Both the position numbers and the translations under genes were made by a program. A stretch of DNA of 64,000 nucleotides from Tolypocladium sp. Sup5 PDA-1 (taxonomy: Eukaryota; Ascomycota; Sordariomycetes; Hypocreales; Ophiocordycipitaceae). Position 1 is the first letter of the stretch, and each line of letters starts with the position of its first letter. Positions 31,646-43,886 of the stretch are shown piece after piece. The stretch lies in contig JPHH03000031.1 in the NCBI GenBank assembly GCA_000750105.3, positions 124,001 to 188,000 on the forward strand, given 5' to 3'. The notes under the pieces are model-generated. The model had not been told where the DNA came from. It saw nothing but the letters and a program-made list of their open reading frames with translations, and made no database searches.

Positions 31646-34142
31646 TCAAATCCGCGTTGGACGATTCCGCCCACCTTCGACCCAAATTTGTACAACGATG
31701 TGATGATTATAGCACCTCGCAGCTCCGTCGTACCTTGGTAGACAGCGCTCATGGAGGTAAGAGGGAAGACACAGAATTCGGCGTCCTGGAAATGCGAGCC
31801 AGGGAGTCTCTGGGGTGCATAGGGCACAGGGAGGCAGGGTTGCTCTTGAAGAACGACGCGGCGCTTGCGTGGTAGACACATATGATACGTACGACCGTTT
31901 AATGCTAGACCCAGGACGCCGAAGGGTCCTGATTCTAATTCCGATTTTTCTCAGACAAGCGGCAAGCATCTATGCTGAGCACGTACAGGCAGCCATCTGC
32001 CGCGTCTTGAGATGCATTACAAAATGCAGCATCGGCGTTGCATCTGCCGGGGGGTTGATGTCGAGACAGCGACGTCACTATCAGGCAATAAGAGGGGACA
32101 TAGAGCAAGGGGTGACTCTGGATAGGGACGGGACGAGACTGCCAGAGAATGGGAAAGTTTGTCCCAAAGCATACGCGGATTCCGAGTTCGATACCGAGTC
32201 TTTGAACGGCAACGTCTCCAGATACTCACTACCAGCAAGGCCTAGCCATTATGAGAGGCTGCTTCGGCCATGCCAGAGTCTAGATCGAGGACCCGTTGCA
32301 AAAGGACAAAGGATAAAGCACATCCGAGTCAGTTCATCGACATATACAGAGCGTCGAGCCTTTGAAACTGACGTCACTATGGAAAGGCCAGCCTATGCCA
32401 GACTCCATAGGATTAAGAATCAGCTTTCATATGGACCTGAGTGGATGTCCTCGAAGAGCGTGAATGTGTACTTGACGGGAGACAAGACATCGCATATCGT
32501 CAACTTTTTTGTTGAGGCTCCAATCAAGGCCGGTTTCGGCGGGCGACGGAAGCATCTCTCGGACGTCCGGCTCTTGATTCATCATCAGCCCCAGCGAGCC
32601 GGCGAGCCGGGACAGGGCGGGCAAGAACATGCCTGATTCCTCGTGGTAGACGTGGCTCGGCTGCCAGCTTCGGGATGAGGGGAGGGTGTGCTCGGCGAAG
32701 CGTCGGAGTTCAGGTGGCCCCGCCACGTTCGCCGCGATTGGAGACTTGAGGGCGACAGATGGGGTCTGAGCAGGTGACTCCGTGACCAACTCGTGCAGTG
32801 GTCGAGGGCCTCAGACGCGAACGCGCGGTGCGGCGGTGGAGGGCTGACATTGGCCACTGATGCAACTGGAGGGTTTGGATTCCTCTGTCGCTAGCGCTCG
32901 CTCGTGTACATGTCCACAACGGGCGTCCACGTACGATTTTTTCCTTGTCATGTCTCTTGTTGCTCGGGCCGCGGCGGACATGAGACGGCGAGACTGCACG
33001 GTATATTCCACTTTGTGCGGTACGGACAGGGCCGAGCTGCGACTCGCTGTCCCGGCCGTCCACGCTGTGATCGGGATGCGCCGAGCACGTACAGTAGGGA
33101 CTTTGTGAAACGTGGGTTGATGGCCTCCGCCGATGCTCATCCATACTCAGTCCGCCTCGAAGCCATGAATCCATTCAGGTGCCTCGACATATCTGGTCTC
33201 CCGTCACCCAGCGCAAACTCCCAACGCTGGTAGAGGGGGCGGGGTGGTGCTTGGCACGTCATACATGTCATCGATATCGATGAGCGGGATGGGTCAATGG
33301 TCGATGATTGTGAGAAACATATCGGCGTAGCCCAAGCTGTCGCATTCTGATTCGCTGAAAGTGATTTGAAATACCCCTTTGTCGAATCACCCCATTTTCA
33401 ATGGTTGCGGTGTGGTTCTGCTGGGTCCCGAGAGCGCTTGTTTGATTCCACCCACCGGCCCACGAGGCCATGGGGCTACCGTCGCGTTGACCGTCTGAGC
33501 CGTCTTGTCTTGGGTGCCGCTACGGATACAGAGTGCTTGCGAGAAAAAAGCACACACGAACCCTGAGAGGTTGCGCTATGGAGCCGCTGGGTGGCGCCAG
33601 CGCGAGCATTGGCATGGATGGATGGATGGGGGATGCATCTGGGTGAGGTGAGTGGTGACGATGGCGATGGGTCCCCAGCCAACAAACACATGGACAAGTT
33701 GCCGCTTGCATTTAGCGCGCCGCTCATTGGCCAATGCCCCACCGGGGCTTCGGGGAGGAGAGATCGGTGGCCGAGCGAGGGCAGGGCAGGAGCCTGCCCC
33801 GCGACCGGCATCGAGTCGCGGGCTGGGGTCGGCTGCGGGAGCTGCAACCCGTTCGTATGTACTTGCAGAACGGGGACGCAGAACGGGGACGGAGGACGGC
33901 AAGGTTTGTCATAGACTCATGGCGAATGGGTCCCGCTTGCCCTACCTCATGGACGGCCCGGACTGTCCCTGCCTTCTGCAGGTATTTATGCCCCTCTGCT
34001 CCTCCCTCTCCAGCCTGACCGTTCTTTCCGTCTCATACTCCTTCCCCTCCACCCTGAAGCCAAGTTCAAAGCCTCTCTGTCAGTCTTCCATTGACGAGAG
34101 CAAACACCTTTCTCTCATCTTCACCGCCGCCAATCTATCACA
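31646..34142. other. 2.5-kb spacer between Arl1 and catalase
   Basis: Holds the Arl1 3' UTR and the catalase promoter. A stop-free plus-strand frame of 273 codons (31815..32636) is unusually long for DNA of about balanced composition but resembles no known protein. A GGAT-type microsatellite lies near 33610. A TATTTAT at about 33983 is a possible TATA element 160 bp before the catalase ATG. The last 130 bp before that ATG are CT-rich. Confidence 0.45.
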
Positions 34143-35728
34143 ATGGGTGCCAGCGATACCCCCGCCTCTACCTTCCGGTACAACGAGAAGCCCGTCTACA
34201 CGACGTCCAATGGCGCCCCCATCAACAACCCCGAGGGCTGGCAGCGTCCTGGTCCCATGGGCCCGCTGCTGCTCCAGGACTTCCACTTGATCGACCAGCT
34301 TGCCCACTTTGACCGTATGTCCCCTCTCCCCGTTACTTGGTTGTACAACGAGCGTACCGCATATCGTCGTGTCTACCCATTGAATCGAATGCTAATTGCC
34401 CGGATTCAGGCGAACGTATTCCCGAGCGAGTCGTCCACGCCAAGGGTGCCGGTGCCTACGGTGAATTTGAGGTTACCCATGACATCAGCGACATCACCTC
34501 CATCGACATGTTCAACAAGGTCGGCAAGAAGACCAACGCCGTCGTTCGCTTCTCCACCGTCGGCGGCGAGAAGGGCTCCGCGGACTCCGCCCGTGATCCT
34601 CGCGGTTTTGCCCTCAAGTTCTACACGGACGAGGGTAACTGGGACTGGGTCTACAACAACACGCCCATTTTCTTCTTGAGAGACCCCACCAAGTTCCCTC
34701 TCTTCATCCACACCCAGAAGCGAAACCCCCAGACCAATCTCAAGGATGCCACCATGTTCTGGGACTACCTCTCCACCCACCAGGAGGCCATCCACCAGGT
34801 CATGCATCTCTTCTCCGACCGCGGCACACCTTACTCCTACCGGCACATGAACGGCTACTCTGGCCATACCCATAAGTGGACTAAGCCCGATGGCTCCTTC
34901 GTCTACACCCAGGTTCACCTCAAGACGGACCAGGGCAGCAAGACCTTCACCAACGAGGAGGCTGGCAAGCTGGCCTCTGAGAACCCCGACTGGCACACCC
35001 AAGATCTCTTTGAGGCCATCCAGAAGGGCGAATACCCCAGCTGGACCGTTTACGTCCAGATCCTCACTCCTGAGCAGGCCGAGACGTTCCGCTGGAACAT
35101 TTTTGACCTGACCAAGGTCTGGCCGCAAAAGGAGGTGCCCCTGAGGCCCCTTGGCAAGCTCACTCTCAACAAGAACGTTGAGAACTACTTTGCCGAGATT
35201 GAGCAGCTCGCCTTTTCGCCTTCTCACTTGGTCCCCGGCGTCGAGCCTTCCGTTGACCCCGTCCTGCAGTCTCGTCTCTTCTCCTACCCTGACACCCACC
35301 GCCACCGTCTGGGAGTCAACTACCAGCAGATTCCCGTTAACGCTCCCCTCAAGGCCTTCAACCCATTCCAGCGAGATGGTGCCATGGCTGTTAACGGCAA
35401 CTACGGTGCCAACCCGAACTACCCCAGCTCGTACCGCCAGCTCACCTACAAGTCGGTCAAGCCGACGGTCACGCATGAGAAGTGGTCTGGCGCTGCTGTC
35501 CACGAACTCTTCCAGGAGGTCAACGATGACGACTACGTTCAGGCCAAGGGTCTCTGGGATGTCCTCGGCCGGACTTCTGGCCAGCAGGAGAACTTCATCG
35601 GCAATGTTTCGGGCCACCTGTCCGGTGCGCACCTGGACACTCGCAACCGGACGTATGAAATGTTCTCGCGCGTCGACGCTGGCCTCGGCAGCGCCATCAA
35701 GGAGCAGACCGAGAAGCTTGCCAAGTAA
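34143..35728 (+). CDS. cta1: Catalase (small-subunit heme catalase)
   Basis: Exons 34143..34314 and 34410..35728, 496 residues, the size of small-subunit (clade 3) heme catalases. It converts hydrogen peroxide to water and oxygen. The catalytic His67 lies in RVVHAKGAGAYGEFEVTHD, the distal Asn pair at 140-141 in NNTPIFFLRD, and the proximal heme ligand Tyr350 in RLFSYPDTHRHRLG. There is no signal peptide, so it is intracellular. The C-terminus is EKLAK, not a canonical peroxisomal SKL-type tripeptide, so peroxisomal versus cytosolic location is open. The intron (95 nt) splits Arg58 (C|GC). Strong C-ending codon bias suggests high expression. Confidence 0.95.
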
Positions 35729-38198
35729 AGGTTAGACGGCAAAATCAAGATGACGGTTATGTGAATATGAAAGACACTTGTATATGATGTTAGCCTAGTG
35801 GTTTTGGAATAGACCGCCAGTTTAAATCGTGCTCAGCTGTCCGTGCCCTGTTTCACGAGAAGCAATAAAACTTGTCGCCCAGCCACAAATTTATCCGTGA
35901 CTTTGTTGATGGGAGTCGTGACTGCCCCATCCAGGGCAAAGAGGACCTACGGCCGCCGCGGGTGCCGGCGCGGGCCCCGGTTGCCGTGCATGAGCGGTAT
36001 CCCCCGTCTCTTCATTGGCGTTTTGAGGGTTTAATAATATGCAGCTCTCATATTGTTGTTCTTTCAAATACGTTGGCTGTAATATGTTGAAAGAGTCGTC
36101 GAAAGGGACGGGAGTGCACATGCGGCGCTTTGGAGGGGCTTATTTATCGTACCACTTATGATGCGACTCATGCATATCATCATTAGTCGAAGCCACGACG
36201 TCACGAACCGAGGGGGACAACAACGGTTGAACAATGTTTCGTGTTCTGATTAACTAATACCGCAACGACTAGGAAAAAAGGAGACAACCGAGCAGGCGAG
36301 CCCCTTTCGCAGCAGCGGTGCGCTTTGTCCTCTTGTTTGTGTGTAGAAAGGGTGTATAATGTGCCAAGGGCCGCCGCCGCCACCAGGGCGCAGTAGGTAT
36401 CCTTTTGTCTTATATTTCCTTTCCCCCTATTCAGCAACGCGACTATGAGTTTTAAAGTTATATCCAGCATCTCAAAAGGGATTGCGCCCACAAGCCCCGC
36501 GCAGCGGTCCAGGAGCAGAAGCGGCGTCGGTGTGCAGCGCTGCAGTTCCAACACCCGCTTGCCCGCTTGTGGCCAAAAGTCCTCGTCCACGCTTCCGCCG
36601 TGTCAGGGATAGAGCTGCGCTGCCCCTGACAAGCGGCGAGAAGCGTAGGGAGGTTTGTAGCGAGATGAGCTACAGATTGCCTCGGCCGATAATCATCCAA
36701 AGACACGCCCCGACTCGCACATGGGGGCGACAGACAAGAAACAATTACACCTCGCAGCGGCGTCGTCTTGTTCCCGTCGGCCCGTCTAGCGGACCGACTC
36801 GCAACAAGATTCAGTCCTGCTCCTCGGCGTGCTGCATGTCCGTGTCAGATGTGGAGTCGGGATGCCATAGAAGTTCGGGCAGAGCTCGCTTGGATGAATA
36901 TGGCGCGAGGCTAGACGGCAAATTGGAAGAGGCTCCGCAGCCGGTCTCTGCACAGCAGAAACAGAACGTGCGGTCCAGCTCATCGGCTGAACCCCATGGG
37001 CCAGCTTCACTCTTCCTGCTGTCGACGATCCAGCCGGATCTAGCTGGCTGGTCGACGTAGCATCGATCCTGTCGACAACCAGTGTCTGCCTCCACCAAAA
37101 ACATATTCCAGCTAGTTGTCGGTGTCGGCTGTGCAACGATGTGCTTTGCGTGGCGGCCATCCGAGGAGATACCAATTCTAGAGTCCAGTCCAGTTTCGGT
37201 TCTCCATCGTTCTGAAGAGTCGAATCGAATAAACCATTACATTGAGCGTTCGATAGGCTTTCGAAGAGAAGTCGTGGTTCGGCATCAAGCCGGACATTCG
37301 TACTTTCGGTTCGTGAAATCGTATCGTGTTGCCCAATAAGTCGTGTATGTTCATTCGTCGAATCATCATAGGTCGTCATTAATCGTATCGTCAGGACAGG
37401 AACGAAAGCCAAGGAAAGAAGTGAAAGTGAGTGTGATAGCGATCCATGAGACCACAATGTGCGAATGGGGTATCTTCCGAGAAAGCCTCTTAGTGCCGTA
37501 CCAGAGGTCAAAGAATAACAGGAAAAGACGGTCGAAGAATCGAAAAGTTGGAGAAAATATCGAATCCAGGGGAGTATCTGTCTCGGACCGTGCCGAGCTT
37601 CGTGCATTGCTGCATTCCTCTTCTTATCTTTAACCCAGATGGGACCAACGAAAAGGAAAAAAGGAGAAATAAAGGGAAATTGGACCAGAAAAGCGAAAAG
37701 TAAGAGGTCGCAAGCCGCCTGTTATGTCGAGGGCCCCTGCCCGGTTTGTAAATGCATCCAAAATGCCTGCCCCGGATCCAGCCATGCTGTGGTATGATGG
37801 AGGAAGAAAGAGTCCAAAGCTAGCGGTTGTGGTACGACGGATGGAGGTGTTTGTTTCCCTGAGTCGAAAAAAGAGGACCAGATTCTGAAACCCATGCGCT
37901 CTCGCTGTGTTGCCGACTTGAGGACAAGGAAAGAAAAGCACGAAAAAGCAAAAGGAAACTCATGACGCAGTTTCCCAACAAGAGTGGATATTTGTCGAAG
38001 TGTTCGAACTCCGGTTCCCGATGCAATAAAACGCCGATGCCGATATGCCGATTGGATGATGGTGTCTATGTCGCTGCGAAGACTGAGGAAGGCTGCCTTG
38101 TGAACTTTTGTTCCAGGGAAACGCAGGAGAGCGGTGGAGCAGTATTAAGAGGTCGTCGTTACCACAGGATAGCTGTCCCCGGTGGCAGGCGCTGGTTG
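35729..38198. other. Convergent 2.5-kb spacer after catalase
   Basis: Unusually long for a convergent spacer. The segment 37190-37400 is rich in TCG/CGA triplets. Minus-strand frame 36786..37607 is open for 273 codons but resembles no known protein. Either gene could have a very long 3' UTR, or a non-coding transcript could lie here. Confidence 0.4.
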
Positions 38199-39224
38199 TC
38201 ATATTATCGTTGCGTACTCCTGATACCGATCCCAGCCGAAGCCGCCCATGCCGCTCATGCCGCCCATGCCGACGCTGACTCCGCATTGGGAGGGCGCCAG
38301 CATGCTTGGGAGAGGCAGGGCCGGGATCGGTGCCGCAACCGGTGCCGTGCTGAAGAAGTAGCCAGCAGTCGAGTGCGGCTGGCAGTAGGCTGGAGTCGGG
38401 GACGGCATCTGAACATCGGTCATGGCCATGTTGGCCCAGACGGGTGGCGTGTGGCTCGAATCGGTCGACGTTACGCTCGGGCTCGAGGGCAGAACTCTCC
38501 AGGCGTCCACCGCATGCATGGGGCCGGGTTGTGACCACATGTTGTTTACCGGCGAACTGGGCAACAGGGGTGGTTGGCGGACAACATCGACGACGCGCGG
38601 CGGGGGAGGCAGCAGAGGCTTCATAAGATTCATGAGACTGTGCTTGACCTCGTCGCTCTTCCCGCACAGTAGCTCGCCGGCGCCCTCCTCCTCGAGGCCC
38701 TCGAGGGCAGAGACGTGGGTTCGGAAGACGAATTTGTTGATGGCCTGGACGAAGTCGTCGTGGAGCTTCTTGCACTGCTGTTCCTTCTCTGACCAGTCGT
38801 ACGTGTTGGCTTTGGCATCGACGCAATGTATCTCCTTGTGGTACTCGACGAGGGCGTCGATGGAGTCTATTGTAAGCTTGAAGGCCACCTCGCTGCGCAG
38901 CACCATGTCGACGTGGACGATGTAAGCCTCGACGTGGACGAGCTGGTAGCTGAAGAGGTTCCCGAGGGGGTCCTGGGGCATCTCAGCCTCGGGGAGCTTG
39001 GGCAGCATGAGCGAGGCCAGGGTCCAGATGGCGTTTGGCGACGACAGGGTCTCGGTGAGGCATCGTTGGTGTTGCGGGACGCTGTTAAGCGGACGCTTGA
39101 CCCGGTTTATGCGCTTGAGCGTCTGCGTGAGCCACGGCTCGATCTTGGAGCCCAGGACGACGTTGACCGAGGACGCCCGGGGAGCGAAGGCGGCGGCCGA
39201 CGCCGGGAGAAGCTGGACGGGCAT
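38199..39224 (-). CDS. Hypothetical protein, 341 residues, unrecognised
   Basis: Single-exon open frame. The N-terminal half is helical and well composed (for example IEPWLTQTLKRINRVKRPL, LASLMLPKLPEAEMP, YQLVHVEAYIVHVDM, IDSIDALVEYHKEIHCVDAK, CKKLHDDFVQAINKFVF). The C-terminal half is Pro/Ser-rich, ending in a Gly/Met-rich stretch and DRYQEYATII. There is no signal peptide or membrane segment. The pattern of ordered helices followed by a disordered tail, plus steady codon bias, supports a real gene. No family was recognised. (AGCC) repeats touch the start codon and a GA repeat lies about 255 bp upstream, probably in the 5' UTR or promoter. Confidence 0.65.
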   Translation of the reverse strand: MPVQLLPASAAAFAPRASSVNVVLGSKIEPWLTQTLKRINRVKRPLNSVPQHQRCLTETLSSPNAIWTLASLMLPKLPEAEMPQDPLGNLFSYQLVHVEAYIVHVDMVLRSEVAFKLTIDSIDALVEYHKEIHCVDAKANTYDWSEKEQQCKKLHDDFVQAINKFVFRTHVSALEGLEEEGAGELLCGKSDEVKHSLMNLMKPLLPPPPRVVDVVRQPPLLPSSPVNNMWSQPGPMHAVDAWRVLPSSPSVTSTDSSHTPPVWANMAMTDVQMPSPTPAYCQPHSTAGYFFSTAPVAAPIPALPLPSMLAPSQCGVSVGMGGMSGMGGFGWDRYQEYATII

Positions 39225-39246
39225 GGCTGGCTGGCTGGCTGGCTGG
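39225..39246. repeat. (GGCT)n microsatellite at a start codon
   Basis: About five tandem GGCT units. On the minus strand they read (AGCC)n directly up to the ATG of the 341-residue protein, so length changes would alter the immediate leader. Confidence 0.85.
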
Positions 39247-39477
39247 TCGTAGACTTCGTATTAGTCGGGCGAGGCGAGCCGGGGTCGGCTTTCGGTATGG
39301 CGGCGGGGCGGGAGTGGGAGCGGGAGCGGTCGAACGGCAACAAAATCAAACAAGGGCAAGGAAAAAAGGAAATCGAGGCAACGGTGCTGAGCAGGGAAGA
39401 CCTGGGGCCTGGCGGTGCTTTATCGCCTGCTGAGCTGCCGCAACCAAGAAGAAGAGAAGGGCGGACGAGGGTGTCGT

Positions 39478-39510
39478 GAGGAGAGAGAGAGAGAGAGAGG
39501 GAGGGAGGGG
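39478..39510. repeat. (GA)n/(GGGA)n purine microsatellite
   Basis: GA dinucleotides followed by GGGA units, in the presumed promoter or leader of the 341-residue protein. Confidence 0.85.
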
Positions 39511-42444
39511 GCACGATGGAGGGCGGCGCAGGCGCGAGATATAGCAGGCCAGGTCGGTCTCGACGACGGGCTTAGCGGGCGCGCAGCTCACTGCTCAGGG
39601 CCACCCCCAAGCAGGCGCGCCTCCACTGCAGGCGTCGGCCGAAGCGGTAAGTCGTCGAGCATGAGGTACGGACTAGTGCGCGCTGTGAGGTGCCTCTCGA
39701 CCCGACTGTGCAGGGCTGGTCCAGGGCTGGCCGCCTTTGCCTCCGGGCCTAGGTACCGTCCGTCGTCGCCTGCTGCGCTGGGCTGCCATGGATATGGGTG
39801 CGAGGAAGCTGGGCGCGCATCGGCTGCGGCCTTTTCGACGGCATTTGGTGCTACTGCAACCTGCGCTCCACAGCAGGCAGGGCAGTACCACCAGCCGGTC
39901 ACCAGAGTGACTAGACCACCAGACCCGGCCATGGCTGTGCTGCTGCGACGTGCATATCATGGCTGGGGGTGGGTGGGTGACTGACTGACTGGGTGTGCAT
40001 CCGTCGACCTTCAGGCATGCCCGTATGTACTCCGTACTCCGCACTCCGTACCTAGCGGCAGCGTGTTAGTGGCAGCTGAAAGGTGCAGTGCAGCGCCACA
40101 CCCTGCGGCGCCGCCAAGTACCGGTACTTCATCCTTCGTAGTCCTCCCCTCGCCCCCGCCCTCTGGAACCGACACTCAGGCACTCACTCATACCTTATGC
40201 ACTGCATCGTGGCCAGCGCAGAGCAGAATGCCCTGGAAAGAGACGCAAGCCACACGCGGCAATGGCCACAGGCGTGCACAGCCAGGCGAAAGCCCCATGC
40301 CTCGGGGACCCCTGGCCCGTGGCTGCCGAAGCAGACGATGGCGGCGACGGCCACGACGGCGGCCAGGATGACGACGAAACGTCTGCCACTCGGCGCTTCG
40401 TCGAACACGCTCGCGTTCCAAGATGGAATCAATGTGGCTTGTATTCGTACGGAGTACCCGTAGTCGTGTCAAGTGTCAGTTTGTTTCTCCAGAGAACATC
40501 GGTGCCCACCCCCTTTCTGCAGTCAATATGAAAAATGACACCCGTGGCCCCCATCCGCCCTCGCTCACCATCTCCTAATGGCTTGCGCGGCACCGGGCCG
40601 GGCAGGATACGGCCAACAGAGGGCAACCTCCCAACCGTCATTTCATATATTTCCGTTTGTATGCCATGGGAATTATGGGACTGGCTTTGCGCCGGAGCAC
40701 CGCACAAGTCTCGACCTGCAGATGCTGTCCTCTCCAATAACCCGCAGAAACCGCGTCTCATTGGAGAACTGGTCAAGTTGTCCCCATGAGGGCGTCCTGT
40801 AAACCATCCAAGCGCGATCCAGAAGCTCGGGCTCGCTTGGCCAGGTAGTCCGTACAAGCACACATATTGGACGGCAAATCTGGGGAGGGGAAGCTCAGGG
40901 CTGTGCCGCTTATGCAGGTTGCAGTGTCCGGAACTCTCGCTCATCCAGCCATCTTGGCTGCACCAGGCTCGGAATAGGCGCCAAGTTGCGACACGGAGAT
41001 TGTGTGCAATGAAAATGGTCTCCATCAAGATCCATCATTACCCTCTTGCGCTGATCGTCCGCCCCCAAACTTGCAACTTCCCTTTTCCCACTTGGGGTCG
41101 GGCCACAGGGCTTGAGCTGAAACCAGCATTGAGGAGCATGGTAGGCATGCAAGACGGCCCATCTTCATCATCTCATCATCTTGGCCTGGTCAATGGAGCA
41201 CCAGGACGCAATATTGACGCCGGGCGTGAGCATGACTTGCATATCGCCTACATATGGCGCCTGCATCCCCCGTCACTAACGCAGGATACGAGGGCGCACT
41301 TTGAAACAGAGTACAGGCACAACATACAGCCGGTTATATGTAGTGTGCACGGTAGCACTATCCACGGCGGCTGCATTCTCGACAGCCCGTCCCACGGGCT
41401 GGTGACCAAACAGGCCCGGCTGCTCTGGGGGTCGTGGTGAGGAGCACTTGCGAGCCGTATTGGGTGGAAGCGCCGGAACGGGCACCTCCTTTCTCGTCAT
41501 CTCCATCAGATCGGCGAGCCAAGTGTGCGACGGATCCGTCTAGGGACAAGCCATCCCCTGGTCCGTAGGGTGCGGGTGCTTCCTCTGGCTGGCGTTAGAT
41601 GCCGCGAGCCCGGTTAATGTCAATCAATAAGTCCTGTGAGGTGGTTGGACAATGCCTCTCGACTCAAGGTTTGATGAGCTCCAGCATGGGCGTCCCGGGG
41701 GGACGGAGCACCGTGGGGAATCGCGCCAGCCTGCGCGTTGAGCCTGGAAGGGACGCGAATCTGGACCACGAGGTAAGGGGGAGCTCGAAGAATCTGGCGA
41801 TGCTTCCAAGGCCGGACATCGAGGGTGAAGCGACGTGAGCCTGTGGATGGCCTCGTACCGGACGGACACCCATGCTAGTGGCGGGTGGTGAGCTGAGGTG
41901 TGTCTGCCAGGCATGGCATCTGTGGTCGTTGATTGGGCGAAGTGGTGAGAGGGAAGAAAGAGCCGGAGGGTGGTGCTGGTGGAGTTGGACAAGAAAGGCC
42001 AGAAGGGGCTCTGGATGATTGGTCGGGATTCAGAGGAACGAGGCCAATCAGCGTTGCCAGGCGGGCTTCATCAGATTTTGGGTGTATGCAAAGTCCGTGT
42101 CAACAAGTCGAAGAGACAGAGCGCGCTCGGCAACAAGTAAGTGTGTGGGCAGGAGTCGCGAATTCGCGATGTCTTGTGGTGGTGGTGGCGGTTGTGGAAG
42201 TTTGGAAGCCGCCAGGTTTCGGCGCCTTGGATGCCGATCTGATACCCAGTCGCATAATGTTTAATCAAACGGGAAGCCCCGTGTGTGCACCCGCAGGCAG
42301 ACGTCGTTGAATCAAGCCGAGAATCCTGTGGTGGTGGTAGGTAGCACAGCAGATCCAGTCATGGTCTTGCCGTGGCCCGTGGGGGAACTTCTGTCTGGCG
42401 TCGGTCCTCGCTCGGCGGCCGGGTTCGACTCCATCTCGGATGAG

Positions 42445-42494
42445 ACTGCAACCGCAGCCGCAACTGCAACCGCAACTGCAACTGCAACTGCAGC
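42445..42494. repeat. CAACTG/CAACCG microsatellite
   Basis: About eight imperfect hexanucleotide units of CAACTG or CAACCG/CAGCCG. Confidence 0.8.
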
Positions 42495-43844
42495 CCGCCG
42501 GCTCGTCATGCACAAGGAGCCTGGCACGCTCGCAGTCGCGCTCGGTGATGCGCCTCGGTCACGGGCGGGAGAGCGCTTGGTGCTGATGTTGGTCGACTCA
42601 GGTTGGCAGGGCATCGCGCGGCAAGGGCTCAGGGGCTGCGTCAGCAAAGACGACCGGTCATCCATGATAGCCTCAGGTATGAATTGGATGCCAGCCGTGC
42701 CTGCCATGCCGAATGCCTACCGTAAGGTACCCAGGTCGCCCCGAGGCTGGTGCCGCGCGGTTCACGTGCACCGGCGCCGGCCATGTACAGGTACCTGCGG
42801 TACCAGCCACGCCTCGTCTCGGTGAAGAAACACCGGGCCAGCGACAGTCACAGCCCAGACGTTGGACGGCGAAAAGCTTGGACGGCAGTGGAGTCGGCAG
42901 GAGTCGGGCGCCCGATGGCACGGGGCGCCCTGGTGCGCGGGACCCCTGTTGCCCGTGGCAGTGGATGGGACAAGGCTATTTTTGGCGACGTCCGTCAGTT
43001 ACCGCTCCGGCGGGTCAAGGCCAACTTCAACCGCGGCGACGACGACGATATCGCCTTGCACTAAGGTACATAGGGACGGACCCAAGGAAGCAACGAAAAA
43101 AAAAATGGAGCGAAATTCTGGCGGGAGGCAGCCCAGAAGTGCCGATGAGGACGTCTCGCGGTCCCTGGGCCACTCGACCGGCCGGCCCCGGTTTCACGAT
43201 GGGGTCCGTCGTCGACATGACAGGGCCGGATGTTGGCTCTCGGCGGCTATCCTGTCCCTGGACGGGTCACGAGGTGGCCGGCCTCCTCCGGCAGTTTGAT
43301 GTTATGAGACCTCCTGTGGCTGGGCTACGGACTGCGAGCGTACGTGTAAGCCACGGCCGTCTTTGATGCAGGGCGGCCGATATCAAGTCTCACTCTGTTC
43401 TCGAATGCGAATGAAGCCAATGCCCAGTGAGCAATGAGCATCTCGGGGCCCTGTCCGCATTAGTTCAACATGGGGTGAAGTGCCTGTTTCGTACTCGTCA
43501 TGTATTGCTTCTGACGCCACGATCCGTGGCCGTTACCTGCCATGGCAACTTGGCATGGGACTTTTACATGCTTCTTTGGACCACACATGCAAGGACACGT
43601 TCACAGTGGCAAAACAGAATCGCCTCCCTGGCTGGTTACAGCCTGCAGGGGTCTACTTTCATCCGTTGCCCCAGATCTACATGCCCGCTGGCAGCAGACT
43701 TGCACGTGAGCGCGCCGCGCTGAAGATGCACGCGCAACGCTTCATGTTCGAACCCAGCGCATGGCGACAAAGAAGACACTTTCAACGCAACACTGCAACG
43801 GGCGAGAGCATTTGCGCATTTATTAAATGAATAAAAACCCGTAC

Positions 43845-43847
<3 letters not shown>

Positions 43848-43884
<37 letters not shown>
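43848..43884 (+). repeat. 37-nt poly(A) tract with upstream AATAAA
   Basis: An uninterrupted run of A begins 12 nt after AATAAA (43830-43835). This is how the 3' end of a polyadenylated transcript looks after retroposition. I found no recognisable LINE, SINE or gene body upstream and no clear target-site duplication. Confidence 0.8.

Positions 43885-43886
<2 letters not shown>

Noticed and set aside
34406..35632. 408-codon minus-strand frame over catalase
   Set aside because: Antisense shadow caused by strong C-ending codon bias in catalase.
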